Shown here piece by piece: positions 8,985 through 18,778 of a stretch of DNA of 64,000 bases. Position 1 is the stretch's first letter. Every line of letters starts with the position of its first letter. The notes beneath the pieces are model-generated. The model ran no database searches. It was not told where the DNA came from and worked only from the letters and a program-made list of their open reading frames with translations. Source of the stretch: Sporichthya polymorpha DSM 43042 (GTDB lineage Bacteria > Actinomycetota > Actinomycetes > Sporichthyales > Sporichthyaceae); NCBI RefSeq assembly GCF_000384115.1, contig NZ_KB913029.1:3757057-3821056 (forward strand). Direction: 5' to 3'. The position numbers were made by a program, and so were the translations under genes.

Positions 8985-9854
8985 GTGCCCGAACTTCCTG
9001 AGGTCGAGGTCGTCCGTCGTGGCACCGCGAACTTCGCCGTCGGCCGCACGATCGCGGCCGTCGAGGTCCTGCACCCGCGTGCGGTGCGCCGCCACGCCGC
9101 CGGGGGAGCGGACCTCGCGGCGCGCCTGACCGGCGTCACCGTCACCGGCGCCGAGCGCCGCGGCAAGTTCCTCTGGCTGCCGCTGGACTCGGGCGAGGCG
9201 CTGCTGGTCCACCTCGGCATGAGCGGTCAGCTGCGCGTGCAGCCGCCGACCGCGCCGCCGGAGAAGCATCTGCGGGTGCGCCTCGCGTTCGCCGACCACG
9301 GTTCCGACCTGCGCTTCGTCGACCAGCGCACCTTCGGCGGCGTGTCCGTCGAGCCCCTCGTTCCCGGCCGCGGCGACCGGACCGTGCCGGCCTCGGTCGC
9401 CCACATCGCCCTCGACCCGCTGGAGCCGGAGTTCGACGCCGGCGCCGTGCGCACGGCGATGCGCGCCAAGCGCACCGGGCTCAAGCGCGCCCTGCTGGAC
9501 CAGACGCTGGTCAGCGGCATCGGGAACATCTACGCCGACGAGGCGCTCTGGCGGGCTCAGCTGCACTACGCCCGGCCGACCGAGACGCTCCGCGCGTCCG
9601 AGGTCGACCGCGTCCTGGCCGCGGCCACCGCGGTGATGACCGCCGCGCTCGCCGCCGGCGGGACCTCCTTCGACAGCCTCTACGTGAACGTCAACGGCGA
9701 GAGCGGGTACTTCGACCGCTCGCTCGACGTCTACGGCCGCGAGGGACGCGAGTGCAGCCGCTGCGGGTCGGCGATCCGGCGCGACGCGTTCATGAACCGG
9801 TCCTCGTTCTCGTGTCCCCGCTGCCAGCCCCGGCCCCGCCGCGCGCACTGGTGA
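8985..9854 (+). CDS. mutM: Formamidopyrimidine-DNA glycosylase
   Basis: MutM (Fpg) excises 8-oxoguanine and formamidopyrimidines and cleaves the abasic site. The 289-aa product begins [12 protein letters not shown] after the initiator, giving the catalytic N-terminal proline and the conserved glutamate. The lysine in RGKFLWL near residue 60, the helix-two-turn-helix [13 protein letters not shown] near 182 and a C-terminal zinc finger CSRCG...CPRCQ near 254-278 are all present. It starts with GTG and ends the coaD-rnc-mutM group; a hairpin follows at 9875. Confidence 0.95.
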   Translation: MPELPEVEVVRRGTANFAVGRTIAAVEVLHPRAVRRHAAGGADLAARLTGVTVTGAERRGKFLWLPLDSGEALLVHLGMSGQLRVQPPTAPPEKHLRVRLAFADHGSDLRFVDQRTFGGVSVEPLVPGRGDRTVPASVAHIALDPLEPEFDAGAVRTAMRAKRTGLKRALLDQTLVSGIGNIYADEALWRAQLHYARPTETLRASEVDRVLAAATAVMTAALAAGGTSFDSLYVNVNGESGYFDRSLDVYGREGRECSRCGSAIRRDAFMNRSSFSCPRCQPRPRRAHW

Positions 9855-9874
9855 CCGGGGCACCCGTCCGTTCG

Positions 9875-9914
9875 GTGGGGAAATGAGGTTGTGACGACCC
9901 GGTCGTCCATTTCC
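9875..9914 (+). terminator. Terminator-like hairpin after mutM
   Basis: The outer arms GGGGAAATG (9875-9883) and CATTTCCCC (9906-9914) enclose inner arms GACGACC and GGTCGTC, with a 7-base bulge on the left. There is no long T run after it, so a rho-independent function is likely but not certain. Confidence 0.5.
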
Positions 9915-9978
9915 CCTTGCGCCCTTCGCGGCGCTCGGTCATGATCGCCGCATCAAGCCGTCCCCCGGCGCGATGCAC

Positions 9979-9992
9979 GGGACTTCAGTCCC
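9979..9992. promoter_or_regulatory. DosR/DevR-like operator GGGACTTCAGTCCC
   Basis: The mycobacterial DosR box has the core GGGACTWWAGTCCC. The sequence here matches 13 of 14 positions and is a perfect dyad outside the central two bases. It lies 191 bases before the start of the 64-aa gene. Control by a DosR-like hypoxia/redox response regulator is an inference from motif similarity only. Confidence 0.5.
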
Positions 9993-10182
9993 CCCGGCTC
10001 AGGTCCTCTGACCTGCAGTGACGCGCCGCTCGGGTCGACCGGCACCGATGGCTTGACCTCAAGAGGCTCTGGTGCGACCCTAGAGACACCCCGCCCTGCT
10101 CTGGCCCTACACCATGGTGCTCGGACGTCGGCGGATGTATCTGTCGGTTACTAGCTGGTTTCTCAGCGTGGAGGACCCCACG

Positions 10183-10377
10183 ATGGCAAAAGCGCTCTTC
10201 GGAAACGTAGGCGGTCCGGACCCGCGCATGCTGAACGAGATGCGGCGGATGCAGCGACGCATCGACGAACTCGAGGCAGAGCTGCTGCGCGTGCGTGCCG
10301 AGAACGACGCCCTGGCGGCGGAACTGAACCGGGACGAGCTGCTCACCGTCTCGCTGCAGGAGCCGGCTCTGACCTGA
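10183..10377 (+). CDS. Small conserved coiled-coil protein
   Basis: The 64-aa product starts MAKALFGNVGGPDPRMLNEM and continues with a heptad-rich helix R-R-M-Q-R-R-I-D-E-L-E-A-E-L-L (residues 21-35 region), ending in QEPALT. A similar short protein is, to my recollection, encoded near smc in streptomycetes; its function is unknown to me. The ATG at 10183 has a good GGAGG 8 bases upstream, while the longer in-frame extension to 10114 has no such signal. The coiled coil suggests a dimer or a partner protein. A run of terminator hairpins follows directly, so it is a monocistronic gene. Confidence 0.75.
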   Translation: MAKALFGNVGGPDPRMLNEMRRMQRRIDELEAELLRVRAENDALAAELNRDELLTVSLQEPALT

Positions 10378-10395
10378 GCTCCTTGGTTCTACTTC

Positions 10396-10425
10396 GGGGG
10401 CGCCGCGAGGCGTCCCCCTCTTTTT
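10396..10425 (+). terminator. Intrinsic terminator of the small coiled-coil gene
   Basis: GGGGGCGCC and GGCGTCCCCC pair around GCGA with one bulge and are followed by TCTTTTT. It lies 18 bases after the stop codon of the gene at 10183. Confidence 0.85.
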
Positions 10426-10510
10426 GGCCCCGGCCCGCGCCGGGGCCTGTTCTTTGGCCCGAGCCCCCGGCGACCCGCCGGGGGCTCCGGCTTTTGTTCG
10501 GCCGAACAAA
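10426..10510 (+). terminator. Two further terminator hairpins and an 18-bp palindrome
   Basis: The first hairpin pairs GGCCCCGG with CCGGGGCC (10426-10447) and is followed by TGTTCTTT. The second pairs GAGCCCCCGGC with GCCGGGGGCTC (10461-10487) and is followed by CGGCTTTTGTT. The perfect palindrome TTTGTTCGGCCGAACAAA covers 10493-10510. Three stacked terminator-like structures behind one small gene are unusual. Confidence 0.65.
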
Positions 10511-10767
10511 TTCTGACGAGTTCGCCGTCGGCCGCGAAATCTCGCGTGACCTATTCGACGGTCACTCGTTGAGAGCAGCAGAGGGGAGTTGATGGCCACC
10601 ACGGCATCGACTGCTCACGGTGGAGGACCTCGGTTCTGGTTCTGCCCCCAATCGCGCTGGCGGGCGCGCGGGGAACAGGGCACCACCGCGAACCTCTCAC
10701 GCGGCACCCGTCTCCGGACGGGGGTCGCCCCGGGTGGTCGGTCGGCGGGCCTGACCACCCCCAAAGC

Positions 10768-10807
10768 GCGACGGGGTGCTCGCAGGCGGGCGCGAGCACC
10801 CCGTCGC
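10768..10807 (+). terminator. Strong orphan terminator hairpin
   Basis: The arms GCGACGGGGTGCTCGC (10768-10783) and GCGAGCACCCCGTCGC (10792-10807) are perfect 16-bp complements with an 8-base loop, followed by TCATTGTTT. No accepted gene lies immediately upstream, so it may end an uncharacterised transcript from around 10540-10590. Confidence 0.7.
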
Positions 10808-10903
10808 TCATTGTTTAACTGCGACCTCCGGCCGCGTCGCGCTGGGTCAACGGCGGCCGCCGGCCCGCGGGCGTCGCAGGTGCGCGCAGTGCTCACGTCA
10901 CCC

Positions 10904-10959
10904 GAGTGCGCAGATCAGCCCCGGTGGGAGCCGCAGAACCGGGGCTCAACTGCGCACTC
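10904..10959. repeat. 56-bp inverted-repeat element, copy 3 (inverted)
   Basis: It has the same terminal 10-mers GAGTGCGCAG and CTGCGCACTC and the same length of 56 bp as copies 1 and 2, but lies in the opposite orientation. The arms are better matched here (GAGTGCGCAGATCAGCCCCG against the complement of CGGGGCTCAACTGCGCACTC, two mismatches). The middle sequence differs. Confidence 0.8.
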
Positions 10960-11035
10960 AGCGCAGCTGGGCCCGGGCCGCCGGGCCGCGGGCCCTCGGC
11001 AAAATTTTCTGGGCCCCGCGACCGCTTTCCGCCGC

Positions 11036-11120
11036 CTGTCCACAAGGGGGTGGGGGCGACGCCCCGGGTTGTCTACAGGGTGGGAGCCTGGGTTTCGGCG
11101 TGCTCCACAGGCTGTCCACC
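11036..11120 (+). promoter_or_regulatory. Cluster of DnaA-box-like motifs upstream of smc
   Basis: CTGTCCACA (11036-11044), TTGTCTACA (11069-11077), TGCTCCACA (11101-11109) and CTGTCCACC (11112-11120) lie on one strand. The actinobacterial DnaA box is TTGTCCACA; these have one to two mismatches each. Function is unproven, and TCCACAGG words can occur by chance in such DNA. Confidence 0.35.
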
Positions 11121-11244
11121 GGGTGTCCCCAGGCCCGCCGTCGAGACCTCAACCGCCCCATGTGTATCGGGGCCGCGCGGCGTGCGAAACGGTGGGGGAT
11201 CGGCGCTATCGTCGCGGGGAATCCGGAGCCCTGGGGGACGAGCG

Positions 11245-14200
11245 TTGTACCTGAAAACCCTGACGATCAAAGGCTTCAAGTCCTTTGCGTCGGCCACGAC
11301 GCTCCGACTCGAGCCGGGCATCACGTGCGTCGTCGGGCCGAACGGGTCGGGCAAGTCGAACGTCGTCGACGCGCTGTCCTGGGTCATGGGGGAGCAGGGC
11401 GCGAAGTCGCTGCGCGGCGGCAAGATGGAGGACGTCATCTTCGCCGGGACGTCGGGGCGGCCGCCGCTCGGCCGCGCCGAGGTCGCGCTGACGATCGACA
11501 ACAGCGACGGTGCCCTGCCGATCGACTACACCGAGGTGACGATCTCGCGGACGCTGTTCCGCAACGGCGGTTCCGAGTACGCCATCAACGGCGACTCCTG
11601 CCGGCTCCTCGACATCCAGGAACTGCTCTCGGACTCCGGCATCGGCCGCGAGATGCACGTCATCGTCGGGCAGGGCCAGCTCGACGCCGTGCTCAGCGCG
11701 GACGCGGAGGCCCGGCGCGGGTTCATCGAGGAGGCCGCCGGCGTTCTCAAGCACCGCAAGCGCAAGGAGAAGGCGCTGCGGAAGCTGGAGGCGATGCAGG
11801 CGAACCTCACCCGCGTCTCCGACCTGATCACCGAGCTGCGCCGCCAGCTCAAGCCGCTGGGCAAGCAGGCCGAGGTCGCGCGCCGGGCCGCGGTCGTCCA
11901 GGCCGACCTGCGTGACGCCCGGCTGCGGCTGCTGGCCGACGACCTGATCACGCTCCGCAGCTCGCTGGAGGCCGAGGTCGCGGACGAGACCGCGCTGCGG
12001 GCGCGGCAGGCCGAGGTCGAGGAGGCGCTGAGCACCGGCCGCGCCGAGGAGGCGCGCCTGGAGACCGCGCTGGCCGAGGCGGCGCCGGCGTTCACCCGGG
12101 CCCAGGAGACCTGGTACCGCCTCTCCGCGTTGCGCGAGCGCCTGCGCGGCACCGCCGGCCTCGCCGCCGAGCGGGCGCGCCACCTCGCCGCCGAGCCGGA
12201 GGAGGCCCGCGGCGGCCGCGACCCCGAGGACCTCGAGCGCGAGGCCGCGCAGGTCCGGGCCCAGGAGGCCGAGCTCCGCGACCACGTCGAGGCCGCCCGG
12301 CAGACCCTCGCCCAGTCCGTGGCGACGCGGCAGGAGCACGAGCAGGCGCTGGCGACCGAGGAGAAGCGGCTCGCCGCCGTCGTGCGCGCCGCGGCCGACC
12401 GCCGCGAGGGCCTGGCGCGCCTGCAGGGCAAGGTCAACGCGATCCGCAGCCGCGCGAGCGCCGCGGAGGCCGAGCTCGGCCGGCTCGCCGAGGCGCTCGA
12501 AGGCGCCCGGGCGCGCGCCGAGACGGCCCGGGCCGAACTCACCTCGCTGGAGCAGGCCGCGGCCGGGCTCGACGAGGGCGAGGTCGGGCTCGACGAGGCC
12601 TACGAGGCTGCCGCGGACGCCCTGGCCGCCGCCGAGGAGCAGGTCACCGCGCTCCAGGCCCGCGAACGCGAGGTCGAGCGCGAGCGGACCGGGCTGGTTG
12701 CCCGTAAGGAGACGCTCGAACTGGGCCTGGCCCGGCGCGACGGCGCCGCGGTCGTCCTCGGCGCGGACGGTCTGCCCGGCGTCCTGGGTTCGGTGGCCGC
12801 GCTGCTGACGGTCGAGGCCGGCTACGAGACCGCGGTCGCCGCGGCGCTGGCCGGGGTCGCCGACGCCGTCGCCGTCGAGTCGGTCGACGCCGCGGTCGCT
12901 GCGTTGCAGCACCTCAAGGAGGCCGACGGCGGCCAGGCCGACTTCGTCGTCGGGGGAGCGCCGGCCGACTCGCTCGAGCGGCCGGCCCTGCCGGCGGGCG
13001 CGCGCTACGTCCTCGACGTGATCCGCGCCCCGGAGGCCCTGGCGGGCGCCCTGGTCGGGATGGTCGGGACCTGCGTCGCGGTCGACACGCTGGAGGACGC
13101 CCGCGCCCTGGTCGCGGCCCACCCGCGGCTGCGCGCGGTCACCCGTTCCGGCGACACCCTCGGTGCCGACCGCGCCCGCGGCGGCTCCGCGAGCGCCCCG
13201 AGTCTGCTGGAGATCCAGGCCGCGGTCGACGCGTTGGCGCAACAGATCGAGGAACTCGACCGGGCCGCCGCCCAGCTCGGCACCGATCTGGCTGCCGCCC
13301 GCGAGGCGAAGACAGCCGCGGCGGCGGCCGAGCAGGCCGCGCTCTCGCGACTGCACGAGTCCGACGCGAGCATGGCGGCGGTCGCCGAGCAGCTCGGCCA
13401 GCTCGGGGCGGCCGTGCGCAGCGCCGAGGCCGAGGCCGAGCGCCTCGCCGCCTCGATCCGCAAGGCCGAGGAGTCCCGCGACGCCGACCAGGCCGGCCTC
13501 GCCGAGCTCGAGGCGCGCCTGGCCGAGGCCGAGCGCGAGCCCGACGAGGGCGACGACGACCCCACCGAGCGGGAGCGGCTCGCCGCGGCCTGCACCACGG
13601 CCCGCCAGGCCGAGATGGACTCCCGGCTGGCCCTGCGGACCGGCGAGGAGCGTCAGCGCGCGCTGTCCGGCCGGGCCGAGTCGCTGGCCCGCGCGGCGCA
13701 GCAGGAGCGCGCGGCCCGGGAGCGGGCCGAGCGCCGCCGCGTCGAGCGTGAGCGTGGGGCCCGCGTCGCCCGGGCCGTGATGATCGCCGCCGAGCACAGC
13801 CTGGCGATGCTGGAGACCTCGCTGACCGCGGCCGGCGCCGAGCGGGACGCCGCTGACCGGCGCCGCACGGCCGCCGAGACCGCGCTCGCGGCCCAGCGAG
13901 GGTCGATCCGCGAGCTCGCGACCGAGCTGGAGCGCCTGACCGACTCCGTGCACCGCGACGAGGTCGCCCGCGCGGAGCACCGCATGCGCATCGAGGTGCT
14001 GGAGAACCGGGCGCTGGAGGAGTTGGGCGTCGCTCCCGACATCCTCGTGGCCGAGTACGGGCCGGACCAGTCCGTCCCCGTCTTCCCGGAGCCGGGCCCG
14101 GACGGCCAGCTGCCGCCGATGGACGAGAACACGCCGCTGCAGACGATCCCGTACGTCCGCGAGGAGCAGGAGAAGCGGCTGCGCGCCGCCGAGCGCGCGC

Positions 14201-14817
14201 TGGCCCTGCTCGGCAAGGTCAACCCGCTGGCGCTCGAGGAGTTCGCGGCGCTGGAGGAGCGCCACCAGTTCCTCTCCGAACAGCTCGAGGACCTCAAGAA
14301 CAGCCGTCGCGACCTCCTCACGGTGATCAAGGAGGTCGACGACCGCGTCCAGCAGGTCTTCGCCGAGGCGTACGCGGACGTCGCCCGCGAGTTCGAGGGC
14401 GTCTTCTCCCGGCTGTTCCCGGGGGGCGAGGGCCGACTGCTCCTCACCGACCCCGACGACATGCTCACCACCGGCGTCGAGGTCGAGGCCCGGCCGCCCG
14501 GCAAGAAGGTCAAGCGGCTCTCGTTGCTCTCCGGCGGCGAGCGGTCGCTGGTGGCCGTCGCGTTGCTGGTGTCGATCTTCAAGGCCCGGCCGAGCCCGTT
14601 CTACGTGCTCGACGAGGTCGAGGCCGCGCTCGACGACACCAACCTCGGGCGGCTCATCCAGATCATGGAGGAGCTGCGCGACAACAGCCAGCTCATCGTC
14701 ATCACCCACCAGAAGCGCACGATGGAGGTCGCCGACGCGCTCTACGGCGTCTCCATGCGCGGCGACGGCGTGACGACGGTGATCAGTCAGCGGCTGCGCG
14801 AGGAGCAGCCCGCCTGA
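11245..14817 (+). CDS. smc: Chromosome segregation ATPase SMC
   Basis: SMC forms the condensin ring with ScpA and ScpB and organises the chromosome. The 1190-aa product has Walker A GPNGSGKSN at residues 31-39, a long coiled coil, a Gly-rich hinge near 510-640 (LPGVLGSVAALLTVEAGYE at its start), a second coiled coil and the C-terminal head with signature LSLLSGGERSLVAVALL near 1092 and Walker B FYVLDEVEAALDD near 1118. The TTG at 11245 follows GGGGGACG and matches the conserved MYLKTLTIKGFKSF start. The stop overlaps the HAD gene by one base. The long upstream region suggests its own promoter. Confidence 0.96.
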   Translation: MYLKTLTIKGFKSFASATTLRLEPGITCVVGPNGSGKSNVVDALSWVMGEQGAKSLRGGKMEDVIFAGTSGRPPLGRAEVALTIDNSDGALPIDYTEVTISRTLFRNGGSEYAINGDSCRLLDIQELLSDSGIGREMHVIVGQGQLDAVLSADAEARRGFIEEAAGVLKHRKRKEKALRKLEAMQANLTRVSDLITELRRQLKPLGKQAEVARRAAVVQADLRDARLRLLADDLITLRSSLEAEVADETALRARQAEVEEALSTGRAEEARLETALAEAAPAFTRAQETWYRLSALRERLRGTAGLAAERARHLAAEPEEARGGRDPEDLEREAAQVRAQEAELRDHVEAARQTLAQSVATRQEHEQALATEEKRLAAVVRAAADRREGLARLQGKVNAIRSRASAAEAELGRLAEALEGARARAETARAELTSLEQAAAGLDEGEVGLDEAYEAAADALAAAEEQVTALQAREREVERERTGLVARKETLELGLARRDGAAVVLGADGLPGVLGSVAALLTVEAGYETAVAAALAGVADAVAVESVDAAVAALQHLKEADGGQADFVVGGAPADSLERPALPAGARYVLDVIRAPEALAGALVGMVGTCVAVDTLEDARALVAAHPRLRAVTRSGDTLGADRARGGSASAPSLLEIQAAVDALAQQIEELDRAAAQLGTDLAAAREAKTAAAAAEQAALSRLHESDASMAAVAEQLGQLGAAVRSAEAEAERLAASIRKAEESRDADQAGLAELEARLAEAEREPDEGDDDPTERERLAAACTTARQAEMDSRLALRTGEERQRALSGRAESLARAAQQERAARERAERRRVERERGARVARAVMIAAEHSLAMLETSLTAAGAERDAADRRRTAAETALAAQRGSIRELATELERLTDSVHRDEVARAEHRMRIEVLENRALEELGVAPDILVAEYGPDQSVPVFPEPGPDGQLPPMDENTPLQTIPYVREEQEKRLRAAERALALLGKVNPLALEEFAALEERHQFLSEQLEDLKNSRRDLLTVIKEVDDRVQQVFAEAYADVAREFEGVFSRLFPGGEGRLLLTDPDDMLTTGVEVEARPPGKKVKRLSLLSGGERSLVAVALLVSIFKARPSPFYVLDEVEAALDDTNLGRLIQIMEELRDNSQLIVITHQKRTMEVADALYGVSMRGDGVTTVISQRLREEQPA

Positions 14818-15407
14818 TGCCGGGGGAGCCCACCGCGGCGTACCTGTTCGACCTCGACGGCGTGCTCCGGGTCCGGGAGCACGAACCACCGGCGCGGCTG
14901 ACCGAACTCGCCTACGACCTCGACCGGTACGGCCCGGCGCTGCTCGGCGAGATCAGCGACGACCAGTGGCGCTTCTCGGTGGCGGGCGCGCTGATCGCGG
15001 AGGGCCTCGCCTCCGACGCGGCGGTGCAGGCGGTGCTGGACTGGAGCGAGCCGATGGGCCGCGTAGACCGCGAGGTCCTCGCCGTGGTCGAGGAGATCCG
15101 CGCGGGCGGCCGGCAGGTCGCGCTCGTGGTCAACGCCACCGACCGCCTCGAGCGCGAGCTCGTCGCGCTCGGGCTGGACGAGTCGTTCGACACGATCGTG
15201 AACTCCGCGCGCACGGGCATCGCGCTGCCCGACGCCGCGATGTACGAGATCGCGGCCGGCATCCTCGCCGTGCCCGTGCCCCGGTGCGCGTACGTCGGTC
15301 GACGGCCCGAGCTCGTCGCGGGCGCGGAGCGGATCGGTATGACCGGGCACCTGTTCGACTCCGCCGCGGCGTTGCGCTCCGTGGTCGCGGAGTTGTCCGC
15401 GGGTTAG
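14817..15407 (+). CDS. HAD-like hydrolase
   Basis: The 196-aa product begins with the HAD motif I YLFDLDGVLR at residues 8-17, which carries the nucleophile aspartate and the acid/base aspartate. VVNATD near 103 is a variant motif II, and the C-terminal AYVGRRPELVAGAERIGM near 159-176 stands for motif IV, where the usual acidic pair is poorly kept. The substrate is unknown. The ATG overlaps the smc stop (TGATG), so it is translated together with smc. The altered motifs leave open whether it is catalytically active. Confidence 0.75.
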   Translation: MPGEPTAAYLFDLDGVLRVREHEPPARLTELAYDLDRYGPALLGEISDDQWRFSVAGALIAEGLASDAAVQAVLDWSEPMGRVDREVLAVVEEIRAGGRQVALVVNATDRLERELVALGLDESFDTIVNSARTGIALPDAAMYEIAAGILAVPVPRCAYVGRRPELVAGAERIGMTGHLFDSAAALRSVVAELSAG

Positions 15408-15494
15408 ACCCGCTCCACCCCGCACGGGTGGGACAGGAGAAACTACGCGGAGCGGCGCCGCCTGCGCCGACGTCCGCCGATCCCGGGGTGTGAA

Positions 15495-16673
15495 GTGGAA
15501 GTCCTGATCGTCACGACCGTGGTCGTGCTGCTGGTCTGTGCGGCCATCGCCGGCCTGGTGGTCCCGGCGCTCAAGCGCCAGGCCCCGCCGCGCAAGCCCG
15601 AGGTGCCGCCGCCCGGCACGATCGCGGCCCCCGCGCCCCCGGACACCGTCGAGGCGCCGGAGGAGACCGCCCAGGCCCCACCGGCCGAGGCTCCGGTCGC
15701 CGAGCCGGTCGAGGCTCCGGTCGAGGCGCCGGCCCTGGAGGTCCCGGAGCCGACCGCCGGCCGCCTGACGCGCCTGCGCGCGCGGCTGGCCCGCTCGCAG
15801 TCCGGCCTGGGCAAGGGCCTGCTGACGCTGCTGTCCCGCGACACCCTCGACGAGGAGACGTGGGAGGAGATCGAGGAGACGCTGCTCGGCGCCGACCTCG
15901 GCGTCGGGCCGACGCAGGAGCTGGTCGAGCGCCTGCGCACCGAGGTCCGGGTCCAGGGCTCCCGCACGCCCGACGAGGTCCGGACCCTGCTCCGGACCGA
16001 GCTGATCAACCTCATCGGCGCCGACACCGACCGCAGCCTGCACGCGGTCCGGCAGCCGGACGAGCGTCCGTCCGTGACCCTCGTCGTCGGCGTCAACGGC
16101 ACCGGCAAGACCACGACGACCGGCAAGCTCGCGCGCGTGCTCGTCGCCGACGGCCGCTCCGTGCTGCTCGGCGCGGCGGACACCTTCCGCGCCGCGGCGG
16201 CCGACCAGCTCCAGACCTGGGGCGAGCGCGTCGGCGCCCGCACGGTCCGCGGCCCCGAGGGCGGTGACCCCGCGAGCGTGGCGTTCGACGCGGTCAAGCA
16301 GGCCGCCGGGGACGACGTCGACGCCGTCCTCATCGACACCGCGGGTCGGTTGCACACGAAGACCGGCCTGATGGACGAGCTCGGCAAGGTCAAGCGCGTC
16401 ATCGAGAAGCAGACCCCGGTGCACGAGGTGCTGCTCGTCCTCGACGCCACGACCGGTCAGAACGGGCTCATGCAGGCCCGCGTCTTCGCCGAGGTCGTGG
16501 ACGTCACCGGCATCGTCCTGAGCAAGCTCGACGGCACCGCCAAGGGCGGCATCGTCGTGGCCGTCCAGCGCGAGCTCGGCGTGCCCGTCAAGCTCGTCGG
16601 CCTCGGCGAGGGACCCGACGACCTGGCGCCGTTCGACCCCGCCCAGTTCGTCGACGCGCTGCTCGCCGACTGA
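15495..16673 (+). CDS. ftsY: Signal recognition particle receptor FtsY
   Basis: FtsY is the membrane receptor that docks the SRP-ribosome complex at SecYEG through paired GTPase domains. The 392-aa protein has an N-terminal membrane segment (about residues 4-24), a Pro/Ala/Glu-rich linker (25-90), the helical N domain and the GTPase G domain with [15 protein letters not shown] near 198, [11 protein letters not shown] near 230, DTAGRLHTK near 280 and [10 protein letters not shown] near 342. A true N-terminal anchor is typical for actinobacteria. Its partner Ffh lies at 23100. A strong terminator follows at 16685. Confidence 0.95.
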   Translation: MEVLIVTTVVVLLVCAAIAGLVVPALKRQAPPRKPEVPPPGTIAAPAPPDTVEAPEETAQAPPAEAPVAEPVEAPVEAPALEVPEPTAGRLTRLRARLARSQSGLGKGLLTLLSRDTLDEETWEEIEETLLGADLGVGPTQELVERLRTEVRVQGSRTPDEVRTLLRTELINLIGADTDRSLHAVRQPDERPSVTLVVGVNGTGKTTTTGKLARVLVADGRSVLLGAADTFRAAAADQLQTWGERVGARTVRGPEGGDPASVAFDAVKQAAGDDVDAVLIDTAGRLHTKTGLMDELGKVKRVIEKQTPVHEVLLVLDATTGQNGLMQARVFAEVVDVTGIVLSKLDGTAKGGIVVAVQRELGVPVKLVGLGEGPDDLAPFDPAQFVDALLAD

Positions 16674-16684
16674 CCTCCGCGCCG

Positions 16685-16726
16685 CGATCAGAGCCCCCGC
16701 CGGGAACCCGACGGGGGCTCTGATCG
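16685..16726 (+). terminator. Terminator after ftsY
   Basis: CGATCAGAGCCCCCG and CGGGGGCTCTGATCG are perfect 15-bp arms around a 12-base loop, starting 12 bases after the ftsY stop. The T tract is short (GTTGATCTT), but the stem is long and GC-rich. Confidence 0.75.
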
Positions 16727-16814
16727 TTGATCTTGGTCGCGATCGGGCGGGTTGACGGCGTCTTGCGTCCGTCGTCCGGATGCGCCCGATCGGGTAGATC
16801 GAGTTCACCGAGAC

Positions 16815-16872
16815 GTAACACCGGTGCGCCATCGGTGATCCGGGGGAAACACGTGCTGCCCCCGGGCGAAAC
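16815..16872 (+). promoter_or_regulatory. GlnR-type operator upstream of amt1 (partly degenerate)
   Basis: GTAAC at 16815-16819 and GAAAC at 16846-16850 and 16868-16872 stand at the same distances as in the amt2 promoter. The half-sites at 16826 (GCGCC) and 16857 (TGCCC) are degenerate. GlnR of actinomycetes binds GTnAC-n6-GAAAC repeats to activate ammonium uptake genes under nitrogen limitation. The whole block ends 78 bases before the amt1 ATG. Confidence 0.65.
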
Positions 16873-16949
16873 GCGCTCTCGGAACCCTTCCGTCCAGGAC
16901 GCGGACCGTGGCGGTCCCGCCGCGGTACAGGAAGGGAGGCACCACCCAG

Positions 16950-18673
<1,724 letters not shown>

Positions 18674-18699
18674 GGGCACAGGCAAGGCACGACGTGGGA

Positions 18700-18733
18700 G
18701 GGGCCCGATCCGCGCGGCGGATCGGGCCCCTTT
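18700..18733 (+). terminator. Intrinsic terminator after the first glnK
   Basis: GGGGCCCGATCCGC (18700-18713) and GCGGATCGGGCCCC (18717-18730) are perfect 14-bp arms with a 3-base loop and a TTT tail. It separates the first amt-glnK module from the second module, which has its own GlnR operator. Confidence 0.85.
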
Positions 18734-18778
18734 CGCGCGCCGGTGGGGGAGTGGCCGGGAGGACCACGCAACACAGAC

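Larger units (their letters stand above)
9855..10182. other. 328-bp intergenic region with hairpin and DosR-like palindrome
   Basis: The first part contains a terminator-like inverted repeat after mutM (9875-9914) and the second the palindrome GGGACTTCAGTCCC (9979-9992). The remaining bases leading to the small gene at 10183 presumably hold its promoter, but no convincing -35/-10 pair with 16-18-base spacing was found. No further coding sequence is supported. Confidence 0.7.
10378..11244. other. 867-bp intergenic region before smc
   Basis: The region contains three terminator-like hairpins and a palindrome (10396-10510), a stretch with a start-like SD-ATG (10581-10594) ending in a 16-bp-arm terminator at 10768-10807, a third copy of the 56-bp inverted-repeat element (10904-10959) and four DnaA-box-like motifs (11036-11120). 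The in-frame reading from 10592 runs through the strong terminator, has an Arg/Pro-rich composition typical of a non-coding frame, and is not accepted as a gene. Confidence 0.7.

Noticed and set aside
10053-10085. Sigma-70 promoter TTGACC ... TAGAGA for the small coiled-coil gene
   Set aside because: The spacer is 22 bases, too long for a standard promoter.
10700-10807. 6C RNA (actinobacterial small RNA with C-rich loops)
   Set aside because: C-rich runs and hairpins exist, but the two paired stems with six-C loops in the expected order were not found by eye.
10592-11254. Possible protein starting ATGGCCACC after GAGGGGAG
   Set aside because: The frame runs through a strong 16-bp-arm terminator and an inverted repeat and has Arg/Pro-rich non-coding composition. 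A structured RNA was kept as a finding instead.
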